Origin: Rhizobiaceae bacterium
GTDB lineage: Bacteria > Pseudomonadota > Alphaproteobacteria > Rhizobiales > Rhizobiaceae
Assembly: GCA_029233925.1 (NCBI GenBank)
Contig: JARGOX010000006.1
Span: 186,001-250,000 of the forward strand
DNA: 64,000 nucleotides
Reading direction: 5' to 3'
The notes beneath the pieces were generated by a model. The model was not told where the DNA came from. It searched no databases and worked only from the letters and a program-made list of their open reading frames with translations. The position numbers were made by a program, and so were the translations under genes. This document shows positions 26,473 to 36,020 of this stretch, in pieces (position 1 is the stretch's first letter; every line of letters begins with the position of its first letter).

Positions 26473-27687
26473 TCAGAAAAAGGCCTGCAATCCGGTCTGC
26501 GCCCGCCCCAGGATCAGCGCATGCACATCATGCGCACCCTCATACGTATTGACGGTTTCCAGGTTACACATATGGCGCATGACCTGGAAATCTTCTGAGA
26601 TACCATTGCCGCCATGCATGTCACGCGCCATTCGGGCGATATCCAGCGCCTTGCCGCAATTGTTGCGTTTGACAAGCGAGATCATCTCCGGTGCCGCATT
26701 GCCTTCATCCATCAACCGGCCAACGCGCAAGGACCCCTGCAGACCGAGTGTGATTTCGGTTTGCATATCCGCCAGCTTTTTCTGAAACAACTGCGTCTGG
26801 GCAAGCGGACGATTGAATTGCTTGCGATCAAGCCCGTATTGACGCGCGGCATGCCAGCAAAATTCCGCCGAGCCCAAAACACCCCAGGAAATACCGTAAC
26901 GGGCACGATTGAGGCATCCAAATGGTCCCTTGAGCCCCTGAACATGCGGCAGCAGAGCGTCTTCACCGACCTCGACATTCTCCAGAACGATTTCACCGGT
27001 AATCGAGGCCCTCAAGGAGAGCTTTCCGCCAATCTTGGGCGCTGAAAGGCCCTTGGTGCCCTTTTCCAGAACAAAACCGCGAATGGCGCCATCATGGGCG
27101 GCCGATTTGGCCCAGATGACAAAAACATCGGCTATCGGCGAATTCGATATCCACATCTTCGAGCCGTTCAGACGGTAGCCGCCGTCCACTTTTTCGGCCT
27201 TTGTTTTCATACCGCCCGGATCACTGCCGGCGTCAGGCTCGGTCAGACCAAAGCAACCGATCAGCTTGCCGCTGGCAAGACCAGGCAGATACTTCTGTCG
27301 TTGCTCTTCAGAGCCATAGGCATAGATCGGATACATCACCAGCGATGACTGCACGGACATCATCGAGCGATAACCACTGTCGACGCGTTCCACTTCGCGC
27401 GCCACCAGGCCATAGGCCACATAGCTGGCTTCCGCGCCGCCATAGGCTTCGGGAATGGTGGTGCCCAAAAGCCCCATTTCACCCATTTCCTGAAAAATTT
27501 CAGGATCGGTGATCTCGTCACGATAGGCTGCAATGACCCGTGGCTGCAATTTGTCCTGCGCATAGGCACGGGCCGCATCGCGAATCATCCGCTCGTCTTC
27601 ATTCAGCTGATCATCCAGATGAAACGCATCTTCCCAATCGAATTTGGAAAGGGATGGCATTTCCTTTGGTTTCAGGCGGCTGTTCAT
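26473..27687 (-). CDS. gcdH: Glutaryl-CoA dehydrogenase GcdH
   Basis: This 404-residue acyl-CoA dehydrogenase has [53 protein letters not shown] and the catalytic glutamate in [26 protein letters not shown]. That last form is characteristic of GcdH. It oxidatively decarboxylates glutaryl-CoA to crotonyl-CoA, using FAD and electron-transfer flavoprotein, in lysine, tryptophan and glutarate breakdown. AGGGAGA lies 8 bases before the ATG. No CoA-transferase is adjacent, so glutaryl-CoA must be formed by enzymes encoded elsewhere. Confidence 0.92.
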   Translation of the reverse strand: MNSRLKPKEMPSLSKFDWEDAFHLDDQLNEDERMIRDAARAYAQDKLQPRVIAAYRDEITDPEIFQEMGEMGLLGTTIPEAYGGAEASYVAYGLVAREVERVDSGYRSMMSVQSSLVMYPIYAYGSEEQRQKYLPGLASGKLIGCFGLTEPDAGSDPGGMKTKAEKVDGGYRLNGSKMWISNSPIADVFVIWAKSAAHDGAIRGFVLEKGTKGLSAPKIGGKLSLRASITGEIVLENVEVGEDALLPHVQGLKGPFGCLNRARYGISWGVLGSAEFCWHAARQYGLDRKQFNRPLAQTQLFQKKLADMQTEITLGLQGSLRVGRLMDEGNAAPEMISLVKRNNCGKALDIARMARDMHGGNGISEDFQVMRHMCNLETVNTYEGAHDVHALILGRAQTGLQAFF

Positions 27688-27802
27688 ATTGATTGTCTCC
27701 CTGATCAGGTTCGCAGCACCAAGTCTGCCGGACTATGTCTCCATTGCGACGACAGGACAGAACGCCTGCCGGTTTCGCCGCAACGAGTGACTGAAAATGT
27801 CA

Positions 27803-27841
27803 GCGCTCATGAATACAATTATCCAAAATACTCATGAGTGC
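27803..27841. promoter_or_regulatory. Paired CTCATGA boxes upstream of gcdH
   Basis: GCGCTCATGA at 27803-27812 and TCATGAGTGC at 27832-27841 form a near-perfect inverted repeat. CTCATGA also occurs as a direct repeat 25 bases apart. The site is about 116-154 bases before the gcdH ATG, suitable for the LysR-type regulator encoded just downstream of gcdH. Confidence 0.5.
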
Positions 27842-27899
27842 TTAAAGATTTTTGCAAAATGCGTCAAAAAACCGGCGAGGTAAACCGAGATTCCATAAT

Positions 27900-27934
27900 A
27901 TGTTCATTACAAAACAGAATGAACATTGCGCCGG
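27900..27934. repeat. Inverted repeat between dat and gcdH promoter
   Basis: ATGTTCATT at 27900-27908 and AATGAACAT at 27918-27926 are perfect complements with a 9-base loop. CCGGCG at 27872-27877 and CGCCGG at 27929-27934 could form an outer stem. It lies just after the dat stop and may end that transcript or bind a regulator. Confidence 0.45.
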
Positions 27935-27961
27935 AGATTTGAAGCGCGCGAATCGTAGTAA

Positions 27962-28816
27962 TCAGATTGCAGCCTTGCGCATTTCAGCGATGTAAACCTC
28001 CCGCAGGTGTTTCGCTGTTGGGCCAGGCATTCCATCGCCGATCTTTTGACCGTCGATCTCGACAACCGGCATGACAAATCCCGAAGCCGATGTCGTGAAA
28101 GCTTCGACGGCCATCAGTGCTTCCTCAACGCTAAAGGCACGTTCCATGACTTTCATCTGCAAAGTCCGGGCGCATTTCAACACGGCACGCCGTGTAATGC
28201 CGCTCAAAATGACATTGGAGAGATCGCGGGTGACAATCGTTCCATCCTCCAGAACGATATAGGCATTATTGGACGACCCCTCGGTCACCTCGCCCTCGCG
28301 CACCAGCCAGGCATCGTCTGCGCCCCTGGATTGGGCTTCCATCTTGGCCATTGAGGGATAGAGCAATTGAACGGTCTTGATGTCACAGCGTGACCAGCGC
28401 AGGTCTTCCACCGTCGCCACTTTCTGCCCCCTTGCGGCAGACGCGCTTTCGATCAACGGCTTTGCCTGGGTAAACAGAACCACGGTGCGTGGCGTTTCTT
28501 CCGGTGGGAACAGGAAATCCCGTTCAGCGACGCCGCGCGTTACCTGAAGATAGATCAACCCTTCCTGAATCTGGTTTTCGACCACAAGTCGGCGATGAAT
28601 TGCCAAAAGGTCCTCGTCGCTCATCGGAAAACCCATCGCCAATTCCCCCAGAGAACGCCGCAGCCTTGCACAATGGCCTGGAAAATCCACTAGTTTGCCA
28701 TCCAGAACGGATGTCACCTCATAGACACCATCAGCAAAAAGAAAGCCGCGGTCGAAGACCGACACCTTTGCATCTTCTTCAGAGACATAGTCTCCATTGA
28801 CATAGACAGTGCGCAT
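27962..28816 (-). CDS. dat: D-amino-acid transaminase
   Basis: The 284-residue product from the ATG at 28816 is a fold type IV PLP aminotransferase. It starts MRTVYVNGDYVSEEDAKVSVFDRGFLFADGVYE, and has the lysine in RCDIKTVQLLYPSMAK, VTEGSSNNAY and a terminal TSASGFVMPVVEIDG. It swaps amino groups between D-amino acids and 2-oxo acids. Next to dgcN-dgcA it probably gathers amino groups from D-amino acids onto D-glutamate, or the reverse. The start lies two bases after the dgcA stop. Confidence 0.88.
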   Translation of the reverse strand: MRTVYVNGDYVSEEDAKVSVFDRGFLFADGVYEVTSVLDGKLVDFPGHCARLRRSLGELAMGFPMSDEDLLAIHRRLVVENQIQEGLIYLQVTRGVAERDFLFPPEETPRTVVLFTQAKPLIESASAARGQKVATVEDLRWSRCDIKTVQLLYPSMAKMEAQSRGADDAWLVREGEVTEGSSNNAYIVLEDGTIVTRDLSNVILSGITRRAVLKCARTLQMKVMERAFSVEEALMAVEAFTTSASGFVMPVVEIDGQKIGDGMPGPTAKHLREVYIAEMRKAAI

Positions 28817-28818
28817 GA

Positions 28819-29811
28819 TCAGCCCCAAAGTTCAAGATTGGAAGGGTGAACGCCAAGGGCGTCATAGGAAAGAGGGTTCGACCGGTCCTCACCAAGCAGC
28901 AAGGGACCGTCGAGATCAACAATGTCTGCGCCCTGGGCAACCAATACGGCGGGTGCCATGGCCAGCGACGAGGCAACCATACAGCCAACCATGATGCCAA
29001 ATCCCAACTTTGCAGCCTCGCGTTTCAGCGCAAGCGCTTCCGTCAGGCCGCCGGTCTTGTCAAGCTTGATATTGATCATGTCATATTTGCCCGCCAGTTC
29101 CGGCAGGCTTGACCGGTCATGGCAACTCTCATCGGCGCATACGGGCAGCGGCCTTTGCATATGCAACAGTGCTTCATCCTGACCGGCAGGCAATGGTTGT
29201 TCGACCATGCGAACGCCAAGCCTCAAAAGTTCGGGCGCCAAAGCCGCATAGATATCAGGGGTCCACCCCTCATTGGCATCGACAATGATCGCCGAATTCG
29301 GAGCCCCCTGGCGCACCGCTTCCAACCGGGCGAGATCACCTTCACCACCCAGTTTCACCTTGAGAAGCGGGCGATGCGCATTGAGCTGCGCTTTGCTGCG
29401 CATTGTTTCAGGTGTGGCGAGCGAAAGGGTAAAAGCCGTCTGCACGGCGACCGGTGGGGCAAGACCCGCCAGTTCAAAGACGCGTTTGCCGCTTTGTTTG
29501 GATTCCAGATCCCACAGGGCGCAGTCCAGGGCATTGCGGGCAGCACCGGCTGGGAGCAGATCCTGCAGCGCCTGGCGGGTCATGCCCGAAGCCATAGTGT
29601 CGCTCATGGAACGAATGTCGGCAATGACACCCTCGACAGTCTCGTCATAGCGCCCATAGGGCACACTTTCTCCCCGTCCGACCAGTCCGTCCCGTTCAAG
29701 CGACACCGTTACAACGCGCGTCTCGGTGCGCGAACCACGGGATATTGTAAATATCTCCGCCATCGGAAAAATGGTTTCCTCGACGCTCAATATGCACTTT
29801 GATCCCATCAT
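28819..29811 (-). CDS. dgcA: N-acetyl-D-glutamate racemase DgcA (enolase superfamily)
   Basis: This 330-residue enolase-superfamily protein is of the dipeptide epimerase type. A lysine pair (LLKVKLGG), the acidic metal ligands in VDANEGWTPD, VEQPLP and CADESCHD, and the second base lysine in NIKLDKTGGLTEAL are visible. Many annotations would call it L-Ala-D/L-Glu epimerase. Its coupling to DgcN (ATGA overlap) indicates the DgcN-DgcA pathway, in which D-glutamate is N-acetylated and then racemised to N-acetyl-L-glutamate. Confidence 0.87.
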   Translation of the reverse strand: MMGSKCILSVEETIFPMAEIFTISRGSRTETRVVTVSLERDGLVGRGESVPYGRYDETVEGVIADIRSMSDTMASGMTRQALQDLLPAGAARNALDCALWDLESKQSGKRVFELAGLAPPVAVQTAFTLSLATPETMRSKAQLNAHRPLLKVKLGGEGDLARLEAVRQGAPNSAIIVDANEGWTPDIYAALAPELLRLGVRMVEQPLPAGQDEALLHMQRPLPVCADESCHDRSSLPELAGKYDMINIKLDKTGGLTEALALKREAAKLGFGIMVGCMVASSLAMAPAVLVAQGADIVDLDGPLLLGEDRSNPLSYDALGVHPSNLELWG

Positions 29812-30818
29812 GAAAGTCCATCCACCAGCCGCATGGCTCCGTGGCGGTAGGGATCAACCGTCGGCAGCCCCATACGCTCTTCAACCTTGGCCGCATAGTC
29901 CAGAGCCTCATCGTCTCCCATGGCTGAAGTATTCAGCGAAATACCGGTCACCTTGCAATCCGGATTGACGATCCGGGCAAGCTGCAGCGCCGTATCGCGC
30001 AATATCTCGAGACTCTGAGCCTTATAGCCCGGCAGGCCGCGCATATGGGGACGGTTTGGCTCGTCGCACAGGATCAGTGCATCGGGTTGCCCGCCATGGA
30101 TCAGCGCCATGGTGACACCGGAATAGGAGGGGTGAAAGATACTGCCCTGCCCTTCGATCAGATCCCAATGGTCCGGATCATTATCCGGTGTCAGATACTC
30201 CACGGCACCGGACATGAAATCAGCCACCACCGCATCAAGCGGCACGCCGGATCCGGTGATCAGGATACCCGTCTGGCCGGTGGCGCGGAAGGTTGCGTTC
30301 ATGTTGCGGGCACGCATTTCCCGTTCCATGCACAGCGCCGTATACATCTTGCCGATGGAACAATCCGTTCCGACAGCCAGGCATCTTTTGCCCTGTCGCT
30401 TCTCACCATTTGCTATCGGATAGGCGACCTCTGGAACCCGAACATCGTGCAGGCTGCGCCCCTTGGCAGCGGCCAGGGATGCCAACACCGGCACATGCGT
30501 CAGGCGATTGTGCAGTCCCGATGCGAGATCCATGCCGGCCTCAAGGGCTGCCGTCAGCACCTCCAGCCAGCGCTCCGAAATTACCCCGCCGCGATTGGCA
30601 ACGCCAATGACCAGCGTTCTGGCGCCCTTGGCCATGGCCTCGTCGATAGTCAGGTCGGCGATTCCCATATCGGCTTTGCAACCGGGCAAGCGCAATTGTC
30701 CAACAGCGAATTCCGGACGCCAGTCCTTGATTCCGCGAGCAACTTTTGCAGTCAGGGCATCCGGGGCATCGCCCAGAAAAAGCAGATAGGGTGTTTCGAT
30801 CAAATCAGGCTCCATCAT
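29808..30818 (-). CDS. dgcN: D-glutamate N-acetyltransferase DgcN (DUF1611 family)
   Basis: This 336-residue protein of the DUF1611 family has a P-loop-like AVGTDCSIGKMYTALCMEREM in the middle, TGQTGILITGSGVPLDA and CDEPNRPHMRGLPGYK. DgcN acetylates D-glutamate, making the substrate for DgcA, whose start overlaps the dgcN stop. A pair of ATG codons (30818 and 30815) opens the frame with no clear ribosome site. It leads the operon dgcN-dgcA-dat. Confidence 0.87.
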   Translation of the reverse strand: MMEPDLIETPYLLFLGDAPDALTAKVARGIKDWRPEFAVGQLRLPGCKADMGIADLTIDEAMAKGARTLVIGVANRGGVISERWLEVLTAALEAGMDLASGLHNRLTHVPVLASLAAAKGRSLHDVRVPEVAYPIANGEKRQGKRCLAVGTDCSIGKMYTALCMEREMRARNMNATFRATGQTGILITGSGVPLDAVVADFMSGAVEYLTPDNDPDHWDLIEGQGSIFHPSYSGVTMALIHGGQPDALILCDEPNRPHMRGLPGYKAQSLEILRDTALQLARIVNPDCKVTGISLNTSAMGDDEALDYAAKVEERMGLPTVDPYRHGAMRLVDGLS

Positions 30819-30869
30819 GCAGATATTGAAGATGGTCGAAATATGGATGGTTCATTGACCGAATGCCAG

Positions 30870-30887
30870 CGCCAATTTTCGCCAATT
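30870..30887. promoter_or_regulatory. Tandem CGCCAATT repeats upstream of dgcN
   Basis: CGCCAATT occurs at 30870-30877 and 30880-30887, one helical turn apart and 52-69 bases before the dgcN start. Same-face spacing suggests a protein binding site, perhaps for a regulator of D-glutamate use. Assigned by eye only. Confidence 0.35.
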
Positions 30888-31121
30888 GACTAACCACATA
30901 GCTGCGGGCAGATTGGGCGCCGCTTTCATTGAAGAGACAGCGTCTTCTGGCTTAAGCAATAACGCTTTTGCTCATCAAACGACCTAGTTCGTTCAACATA
31001 TTTATCCTGCCCGAAACGAGCAGAAATCGTTGACACAAAAAGGAAATCTCCTTTTCAAAACGTCAAATAGCATCATTTTAATGTGAACAATGTATCCAGA
31101 TCTTAGTCGAAGCAACAATAA
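30888..31121. other. Intergenic region before dgcN with weak terminator-like hairpin
   Basis: The gap between dgcN and the AT-rich gene pair holds no gene I can support. AAAAGGA (31038-31044) and TCCTTTT (31049-31055) form a 7-bp low-GC stem. Read on the minus strand it ends in a T-run, so it may terminate the gene at 31122. Confidence 0.4.
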
Positions 31122-32255
31122 TCAATCACCGAATCCATCCAGCAAATCCCTCGCTGCTTCTTTCGAATCTTCAGCGTAGGGATTGAATTCTTCCTCACTG
31201 TTGTCAACGCCCGTCCAATCAATAGAGAAACCGGGAATCGCGGCAATTCCTTCTGATCGCTCCTCCAGATGAATTTCCTTTTCGTCCAAGCTTCGGGGTG
31301 GTGGCGCCAAGCCTGAGTAAATATCGTGGCGGATTTCTTGCGCCGCAGCCAGAATTTCATCGATCTTTTTGGTGATCTCCCCCATGTCACTCGAATAGGC
31401 TTTTACGTTGGGACCAACGATAAACTCCGGAGTGTTGCCCCCAACACAAAATTTGGCTGCATGAGAATACCGCTTGACCAAATGATTGGCGAACTGGGAA
31501 TTTTTGGAACTACCCTGACGAAGAATACCAGTCACATCTCGTATTTTACCGCTTGAGGCGAATTGGATTTGTGTACTGGCTTTATCGTAGGTCCAGCTAT
31601 TCGGAAAACGTCCAACAAGGGAAAACGCGAGTACATCTAATCGGCCACACCGGACACGCGCGATACCGCGATATTGACTCTTAAAAGAAGCGTCTTTTTC
31701 ATGGCCGTTGGAACAAGTGGCAACCAAGCACGCGGAGTTGTTTTCCGGCGCTTCATCACACCAAGCGTTGCTTGGATCCATTTCGGCCTGATGCATTTTT
31801 AAACAATAATCTTTGGTAAGCTTCTTCAAAAGCGTAGAGGCAGCAGAGCATCGAGTTCTACCCACTTTCAACGTTGCAAGCTTTAACTCTTCGTTGTAGC
31901 GAAAAGACTCTGAATATGGATCGGTTTGGTTCTCGCTGATCGCCACACACTTTTTGTTGTGATCGGCATTGAGATTAGGCCGTGCGGCCTCGCTTCGTCC
32001 ACAATGCTGATCGTTCGTTGGCAGACACAACCCCCCACTGCTGGGGCAATGCCAACAGGTCCCATCTTCCCAATAAACGTCAGCCCACGCACGATCTTGG
32101 TAGATTGAGAACGCGCCCAAAAAAAACGCATTCAACAATACAATTATCAGTGCTTTGACAAAAATATTCCTGCAGAACAAAATACTTCTCCATAAAATAT
32201 CAAACAAATATTTTGCACACGAAAATTCAAAAATCACCTGATTTTTCGTAATCAT
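31122..32255 (-). CDS. Unrecognised cysteine-rich exported protein
   Basis: I do not recognise this family. The frame gives 377 residues. A hydrophobic segment FVKALIIVLLNAFFLGAFSIYQ ending in RAWA-DVYW looks like a signal peptide preceded by about 30 extra residues, so the true start may be the TTG near 32180, which has GGAGAAG before it. The predicted mature part holds 12 cysteines, several early and close (CWHC, then LCLP and QHCG), suggesting disulfides in the periplasm or outside. The C-terminal third is acidic with a proline run. Local base composition is far more AT-rich than neighbouring operons. It follows the TPR-like gene by 75 bases. Confidence 0.6.
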   Translation of the reverse strand: MITKNQVIFEFSCAKYLFDILWRSILFCRNIFVKALIIVLLNAFFLGAFSIYQDRAWADVYWEDGTCWHCPSSGGLCLPTNDQHCGRSEAARPNLNADHNKKCVAISENQTDPYSESFRYNEELKLATLKVGRTRCSAASTLLKKLTKDYCLKMHQAEMDPSNAWCDEAPENNSACLVATCSNGHEKDASFKSQYRGIARVRCGRLDVLAFSLVGRFPNSWTYDKASTQIQFASSGKIRDVTGILRQGSSKNSQFANHLVKRYSHAAKFCVGGNTPEFIVGPNVKAYSSDMGEITKKIDEILAAAQEIRHDIYSGLAPPPRSLDEKEIHLEERSEGIAAIPGFSIDWTGVDNSEEEFNPYAEDSKEAARDLLDGFGD

Positions 32256-32330
32256 TAATTTTCTTTTAAATCAAAAATACTTTTTATATTATATTATAGT
32301 AATTACTATTTGGAAAGATTTGAAAAAAAT

Positions 32331-32729
32331 TTAATCATCTTCCGTGTACTGTCGGAACAACAAATTTTCTTCAATTTTTTTCATCTTGTAATCGGCTTCT
32401 ATTGCATACTTTCCATCAGAGCCCGTAATATTCAGATAATTCTGGAAATATGCATATGCATCTTCAAGCTCACCCATATTGTATCTAATTCTTCCGTAGT
32501 GAAAATAGAACGTCTCAGGCAGCTTAATATCCAACTCGACGATCTTTTGAAAATAGTCTGAAGCTTCTCCAAAATTTTCATATTCAATCGCCGCGAGGCC
32601 CCTTTTCATGAACTCTCTCGCTTGCTCAGATTTAGATTGTGCATGGGAGTCTGAAATTGTGCCAATTAACAACAAGCAAATAAATGCGGAAGCAGCAACG
32701 TTTCCAATTTTTCGATACTTATTATTCAC
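32331..32729 (-). CDS. Small exported protein with TPR-like repeats
   Basis: This 132-residue protein has a clear signal peptide (AASAFICLLLIGTISDSHAQ, cleavage after SHA) and then helical repeats of TPR type. EQAREFMKRGLAAIEYENFGEASDYFQKIVEL is followed by FHYGRIRYNMGELEDAYAYFQNYL, residues about 36-105. TPR proteins act as scaffolds. The partner may be the cysteine-rich exported protein encoded just downstream. The start is GTG at 32729 with GGGGGATAACG before it. It lies in the same AT-rich block. No enzymatic motif is seen. Confidence 0.62.
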   Translation of the reverse strand: MNNKYRKIGNVAASAFICLLLIGTISDSHAQSKSEQAREFMKRGLAAIEYENFGEASDYFQKIVELDIKLPETFYFHYGRIRYNMGELEDAYAYFQNYLNITGSDGKYAIEADYKMKKIEENLLFRQYTEDD

Positions 32730-32975
32730 CCGTTATCCCCCAAATGGGACTTATTGTTGCGGCAATGCTGGCATATTGACTGATTTTTTTCAAGTGCATG
32801 TCTCTTGATCGCGTTTTACTGGGACAATCCGTGTTTCGGCGACATTCGAGGCGACTTCAAACTTTTTCGCTGGATTTGGAATGCACTTCGCCGTCTGCCT
32901 ACCATGCGCTGGTAATCACATCGCAGCGAAACTCTGTCGACATTCCTGGCGCCCACGCTTTTGTTTGCAGAGATA

Positions 32976-34601
32976 CTAAAAGTTATCATACCTGAAATAC
33001 GAAAAATCAGCGCCGAGCCCGGCACCTGTCAGGTCCTGAGCGGCCATGCCGACAAAAGCACCAGTGAAACTGGAATGTTCACCACGGCCACCCTCGTCCG
33101 ATATGACGGATGCATCCAGAACCGGTCCGATCGGCTGCCATGCACCTTCCTCCAGGGCAAAACGGAATTGCAGATGGGCACCGCGCACATCAAGACCCAG
33201 CCAGACTGGCCCGCTCTTTGGCCCAATCTCTGGCAAGACAAGTTCCTGCGCAAGCGGATAGGTCACATCTCCATTGGGCCAGTCTCCCGGACAACTCTGG
33301 ATATCCAGGACCCGCTGCCCCTCCTTGTTCAGGCTGACGCAGAGATAATGAAATTTTGTGCTGTTGTAATAGGCCGTCAGTCCCGCCATCTGCTGAAACG
33401 ACTGTGGCTGAAACTCAACCGATGTTTCAGCGCTATAGCTGGTTGCCGTCTGCCGGCGGGCGACAAGGGATTGCTCGAACCACGAACCGATGGATTCCCG
33501 ACCGATCAGCCTTAGGTAACCGGGGCGCGCAACAGTCGAAAAGATCCGGTCCGGTTCGGGTGTTCGCAGCCATTGGAAATCAGTCGGCAAGCGACCATTG
33601 TCAAATTCGTAATGACATTTTTCCGGACCGGCCTGTGTCGGCAAGGCCGTAACGCTTTCGACCGTCTCAGGCGGCACAGGATTGCGATCCGGCGTGTGGA
33701 ACCAGCCATCAACACCATAGACCACCGGCGCAATACCGGTTTCCCGTCCCAGCGGCGAGCGACGCAGTCCGTCCAGTGGCCGGGAACAAAGAAAGGTGTG
33801 GAAGAATTGACCATCCGGAGTCTCCACCAATTGCCCATGGCCCACCCGCTGCAGTTTTGAATCCGGTGCATCCTTGGTGGTCATCAGATGGATATCCGGA
33901 TGCATCTCATAGGGACCCAAAAGGGATCTTGATCGTGCGTAGGTTATGGCATGGTCATAGCCGGTGCCGCCCTCCGCCGTGCACAGAAAGTACCAGCCGT
34001 CATGGCGCAGCAAATGCGGAGCTTCAGTCAAAGCCTGTTTCGAACCGGCAAAAATATTGGTCACCGGCCCGATCAGCTTCTGACTGTCCGCATCATATTC
34101 CTGAATGAGAATACCACCGAAAAATCCGGGTTCCACACCATCGGGACCAGGCCGCTTGCCATGATGATTCCACACCATGTTCAGGAACCATTTGCGACCA
34201 TCTTCATCATGAAACAGCGATGGATCGAAGCCGGAGGAATTGAGATGAACCGGATCGGACCACGGGCCTTCTATCGCAGGTGCAGTGACCAGATAATTGT
34301 GGGCGTCCTTGTAGCTGCCGTCCAACCGTTTCACATCCGTATAGATCAGCCAGAAAAGTCCGTCCGACCAGGACAGGCAGGGTGCCCATATCCCACAGGA
34401 ATCCGGATTGCCGCGCATATCAAGCTGGCTGGTTCTCGTCAGCGGCCGGCAGGCCAGGGTCCAATTGACCAGATCGCGTGTATGGTGGATCTGAACGCCC
34501 GGATACCATTCAAAGGTCGAGGTTGCGATATAATAATCCTCTCCCACCCGCCAGATGGAAGGATCTGGATTGAACCCCGGCAGTATCGGATTTTTCAGCA
34601 T
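32976..34601 (-). CDS. xynB: Glycoside hydrolase family 43 beta-xylosidase
   Basis: This 541-residue GH43 enzyme has the five-bladed propeller start NPILPGFNPDPSIWRVGEDYYIATSTFEW with the base aspartate, a second acid in SGFDPSLFHDEDGRKWFLN, and the general-acid glutamate in ALTEAPHLLRHDGWYFLC. The C-terminal 200 residues form the beta-sandwich domain usual in long beta-xylosidases. No signal peptide is present, so it cleaves imported xylo-oligosaccharides in the cytoplasm. It is downstream of xylA on the same strand. An arabinofuranosidase side activity is possible in this family. Confidence 0.9.
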   Translation of the reverse strand: MLKNPILPGFNPDPSIWRVGEDYYIATSTFEWYPGVQIHHTRDLVNWTLACRPLTRTSQLDMRGNPDSCGIWAPCLSWSDGLFWLIYTDVKRLDGSYKDAHNYLVTAPAIEGPWSDPVHLNSSGFDPSLFHDEDGRKWFLNMVWNHHGKRPGPDGVEPGFFGGILIQEYDADSQKLIGPVTNIFAGSKQALTEAPHLLRHDGWYFLCTAEGGTGYDHAITYARSRSLLGPYEMHPDIHLMTTKDAPDSKLQRVGHGQLVETPDGQFFHTFLCSRPLDGLRRSPLGRETGIAPVVYGVDGWFHTPDRNPVPPETVESVTALPTQAGPEKCHYEFDNGRLPTDFQWLRTPEPDRIFSTVARPGYLRLIGRESIGSWFEQSLVARRQTATSYSAETSVEFQPQSFQQMAGLTAYYNSTKFHYLCVSLNKEGQRVLDIQSCPGDWPNGDVTYPLAQELVLPEIGPKSGPVWLGLDVRGAHLQFRFALEEGAWQPIGPVLDASVISDEGGRGEHSSFTGAFVGMAAQDLTGAGLGADFSYFRYDNF

Positions 34602-34657
34602 CGACGGCGCATCCCTTTAACGCAACTTCAAAAAAGATGACATGGAAACAGACAATT

Positions 34658-34696
34658 GGAACGCATTGTTGATTCAGACTGGCAACAATGCGTTCC
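34658..34696 (-). repeat. Perfect 14-bp stem between xylA and the GH43 gene
   Basis: GGAACGCATTGTTG at 34658-34671 and CAACAATGCGTTCC at 34683-34696 are exact complements with an 11-base loop, 14 bases after the xylA stop. No good T-run follows on the minus strand. It could end most xylA transcripts or protect their 3-prime end. Confidence 0.6.
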
Positions 34697-34709
34697 GTGT
34701 CACAATGGC

Positions 34710-36020
34710 TCAGACATACCTGTTGACGACATTTTCCAGATATTCCTGGCGGCCGGACCTGGGCTTTGGATTGACATTGGCATCGGTGACATATTTGGCG
34801 ATGTCATCAAAACCATATTGGCCACTGAGCATCTTGTGGGCTTCTTCGCCCTGCCATCCGGCATAACGCTCTTCAACGAAGCCTGGCAGAACACCGTCTT
34901 CAATCATCGCAGCGGCAGCTTTCAGTCCGCGCGCGCAGCAATCCATGCCACCGACATGGGCGATCAGCAGATCGTCCGGTTCGATCGATTGGCGCCGCAG
35001 TCTTGCATCAAAATTCGTGCCGCCGGTCTTGAACCCGCCGCTCTGCAAGACATGGTAATAGGCCAGCGCCATTTCAGGCACATTGTTGGGAAACTGGTCC
35101 GTATCCCAGCCGGACTGGTAATCATTGCGGTTCATGTCGATGGAACCGAATATCCCCAGCGCATTGGCCGTTGCCAGTTCATGTTCAAAGGAATGGCCCG
35201 CCAGGATCGCATGGCCCTGCTCAATATTGACCTGAACCTCGTTTTCAAGACCGTAGCGCTTCAGAAAGCCGTATACAGTTGCCACATCATAATCGTATTG
35301 ATGTTTTGTCGGCTCCTGCGGCTTTGGTTCAATCAGGATCGCGCCCCTGAAGCCGATCTTGTGCTTGTATTCAACAGCCATATTGAGGAACCGTCCGAGC
35401 TGATCAAGCTCGCGGCCCATATTCGTATTCAGCAAGGTTTCGTAACCTTCACGACCACCCCAGAGCACATAATTCTGCCCGCCCAGACGGAAGGTGGCAT
35501 CCATGCAGGTTTTCACCGTTGCAGCAGCAAAGGCAAAGACATCCGGATCAGGATTGGTCGCAGCACCGGCCATGTAGCGGCTGTTTGAAAACAGGTTGGC
35601 CGTACCCCACAGGAGCTTGACGCCGGTGTCGGCCTGCTTCTGTTCGAGATAATCCACCATGGAATTCAGGTTTTTTGTATTTTCCGAAAAATCGGCGCCT
35701 TCAGGGCGCACATCAACGTCATGAAAACAATAATAGGGCACCCCCAGAAGCGAGAACATCTCAAAAGCCACATCGGCCTTTTGCCTGGCCAGTTCCATCG
35801 TATTGCCAAACCAGGGGCGATCGAAGGTTCGGCCGCCAAACGGGTCCAGTCCTTCCCAGCACAGCGAGTGCCAATAGGCCACGGCAAACCGCAGGTGGTC
35901 TTCCATCCGTTTACCAAGCACCACTTCATCGCGATCATAGTGGCGGAAAGCCAGCGGATTCGTGCTGTCCGCGCCCTCAAAGGCAATGCGCTCGATATCC
36001 CCAAAAAAACCTGTGCTCAT
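34710..36020 (-). CDS. xylA: Xylose isomerase XylA
   Basis: This 436-residue class II xylose isomerase shows [12 protein letters not shown] with the catalytic histidine, [23 protein letters not shown], the metal-ligand region [36 protein letters not shown] and [20 protein letters not shown]. It converts D-xylose to D-xylulose with two divalent metals. Its start overlaps the xylB stop by 4 bases (ATGA), so kinase and isomerase are co-translated. Confidence 0.95.
   Translation of the reverse strand: MSTGFFGDIERIAFEGADSTNPLAFRHYDRDEVVLGKRMEDHLRFAVAYWHSLCWEGLDPFGGRTFDRPWFGNTMELARQKADVAFEMFSLLGVPYYCFHDVDVRPEGADFSENTKNLNSMVDYLEQKQADTGVKLLWGTANLFSNSRYMAGAATNPDPDVFAFAAATVKTCMDATFRLGGQNYVLWGGREGYETLLNTNMGRELDQLGRFLNMAVEYKHKIGFRGAILIEPKPQEPTKHQYDYDVATVYGFLKRYGLENEVQVNIEQGHAILAGHSFEHELATANALGIFGSIDMNRNDYQSGWDTDQFPNNVPEMALAYYHVLQSGGFKTGGTNFDARLRRQSIEPDDLLIAHVGGMDCCARGLKAAAAMIEDGVLPGFVEERYAGWQGEEAHKMLSGQYGFDDIAKYVTDANVNPKPRSGRQEYLENVVNRYV

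Noticed and set aside
32798-33025. Short frames on both strands in the gap before the xylosidase gene
   Set aside because: They overlap each other, lack ribosome sites and show no recognisable sequence.
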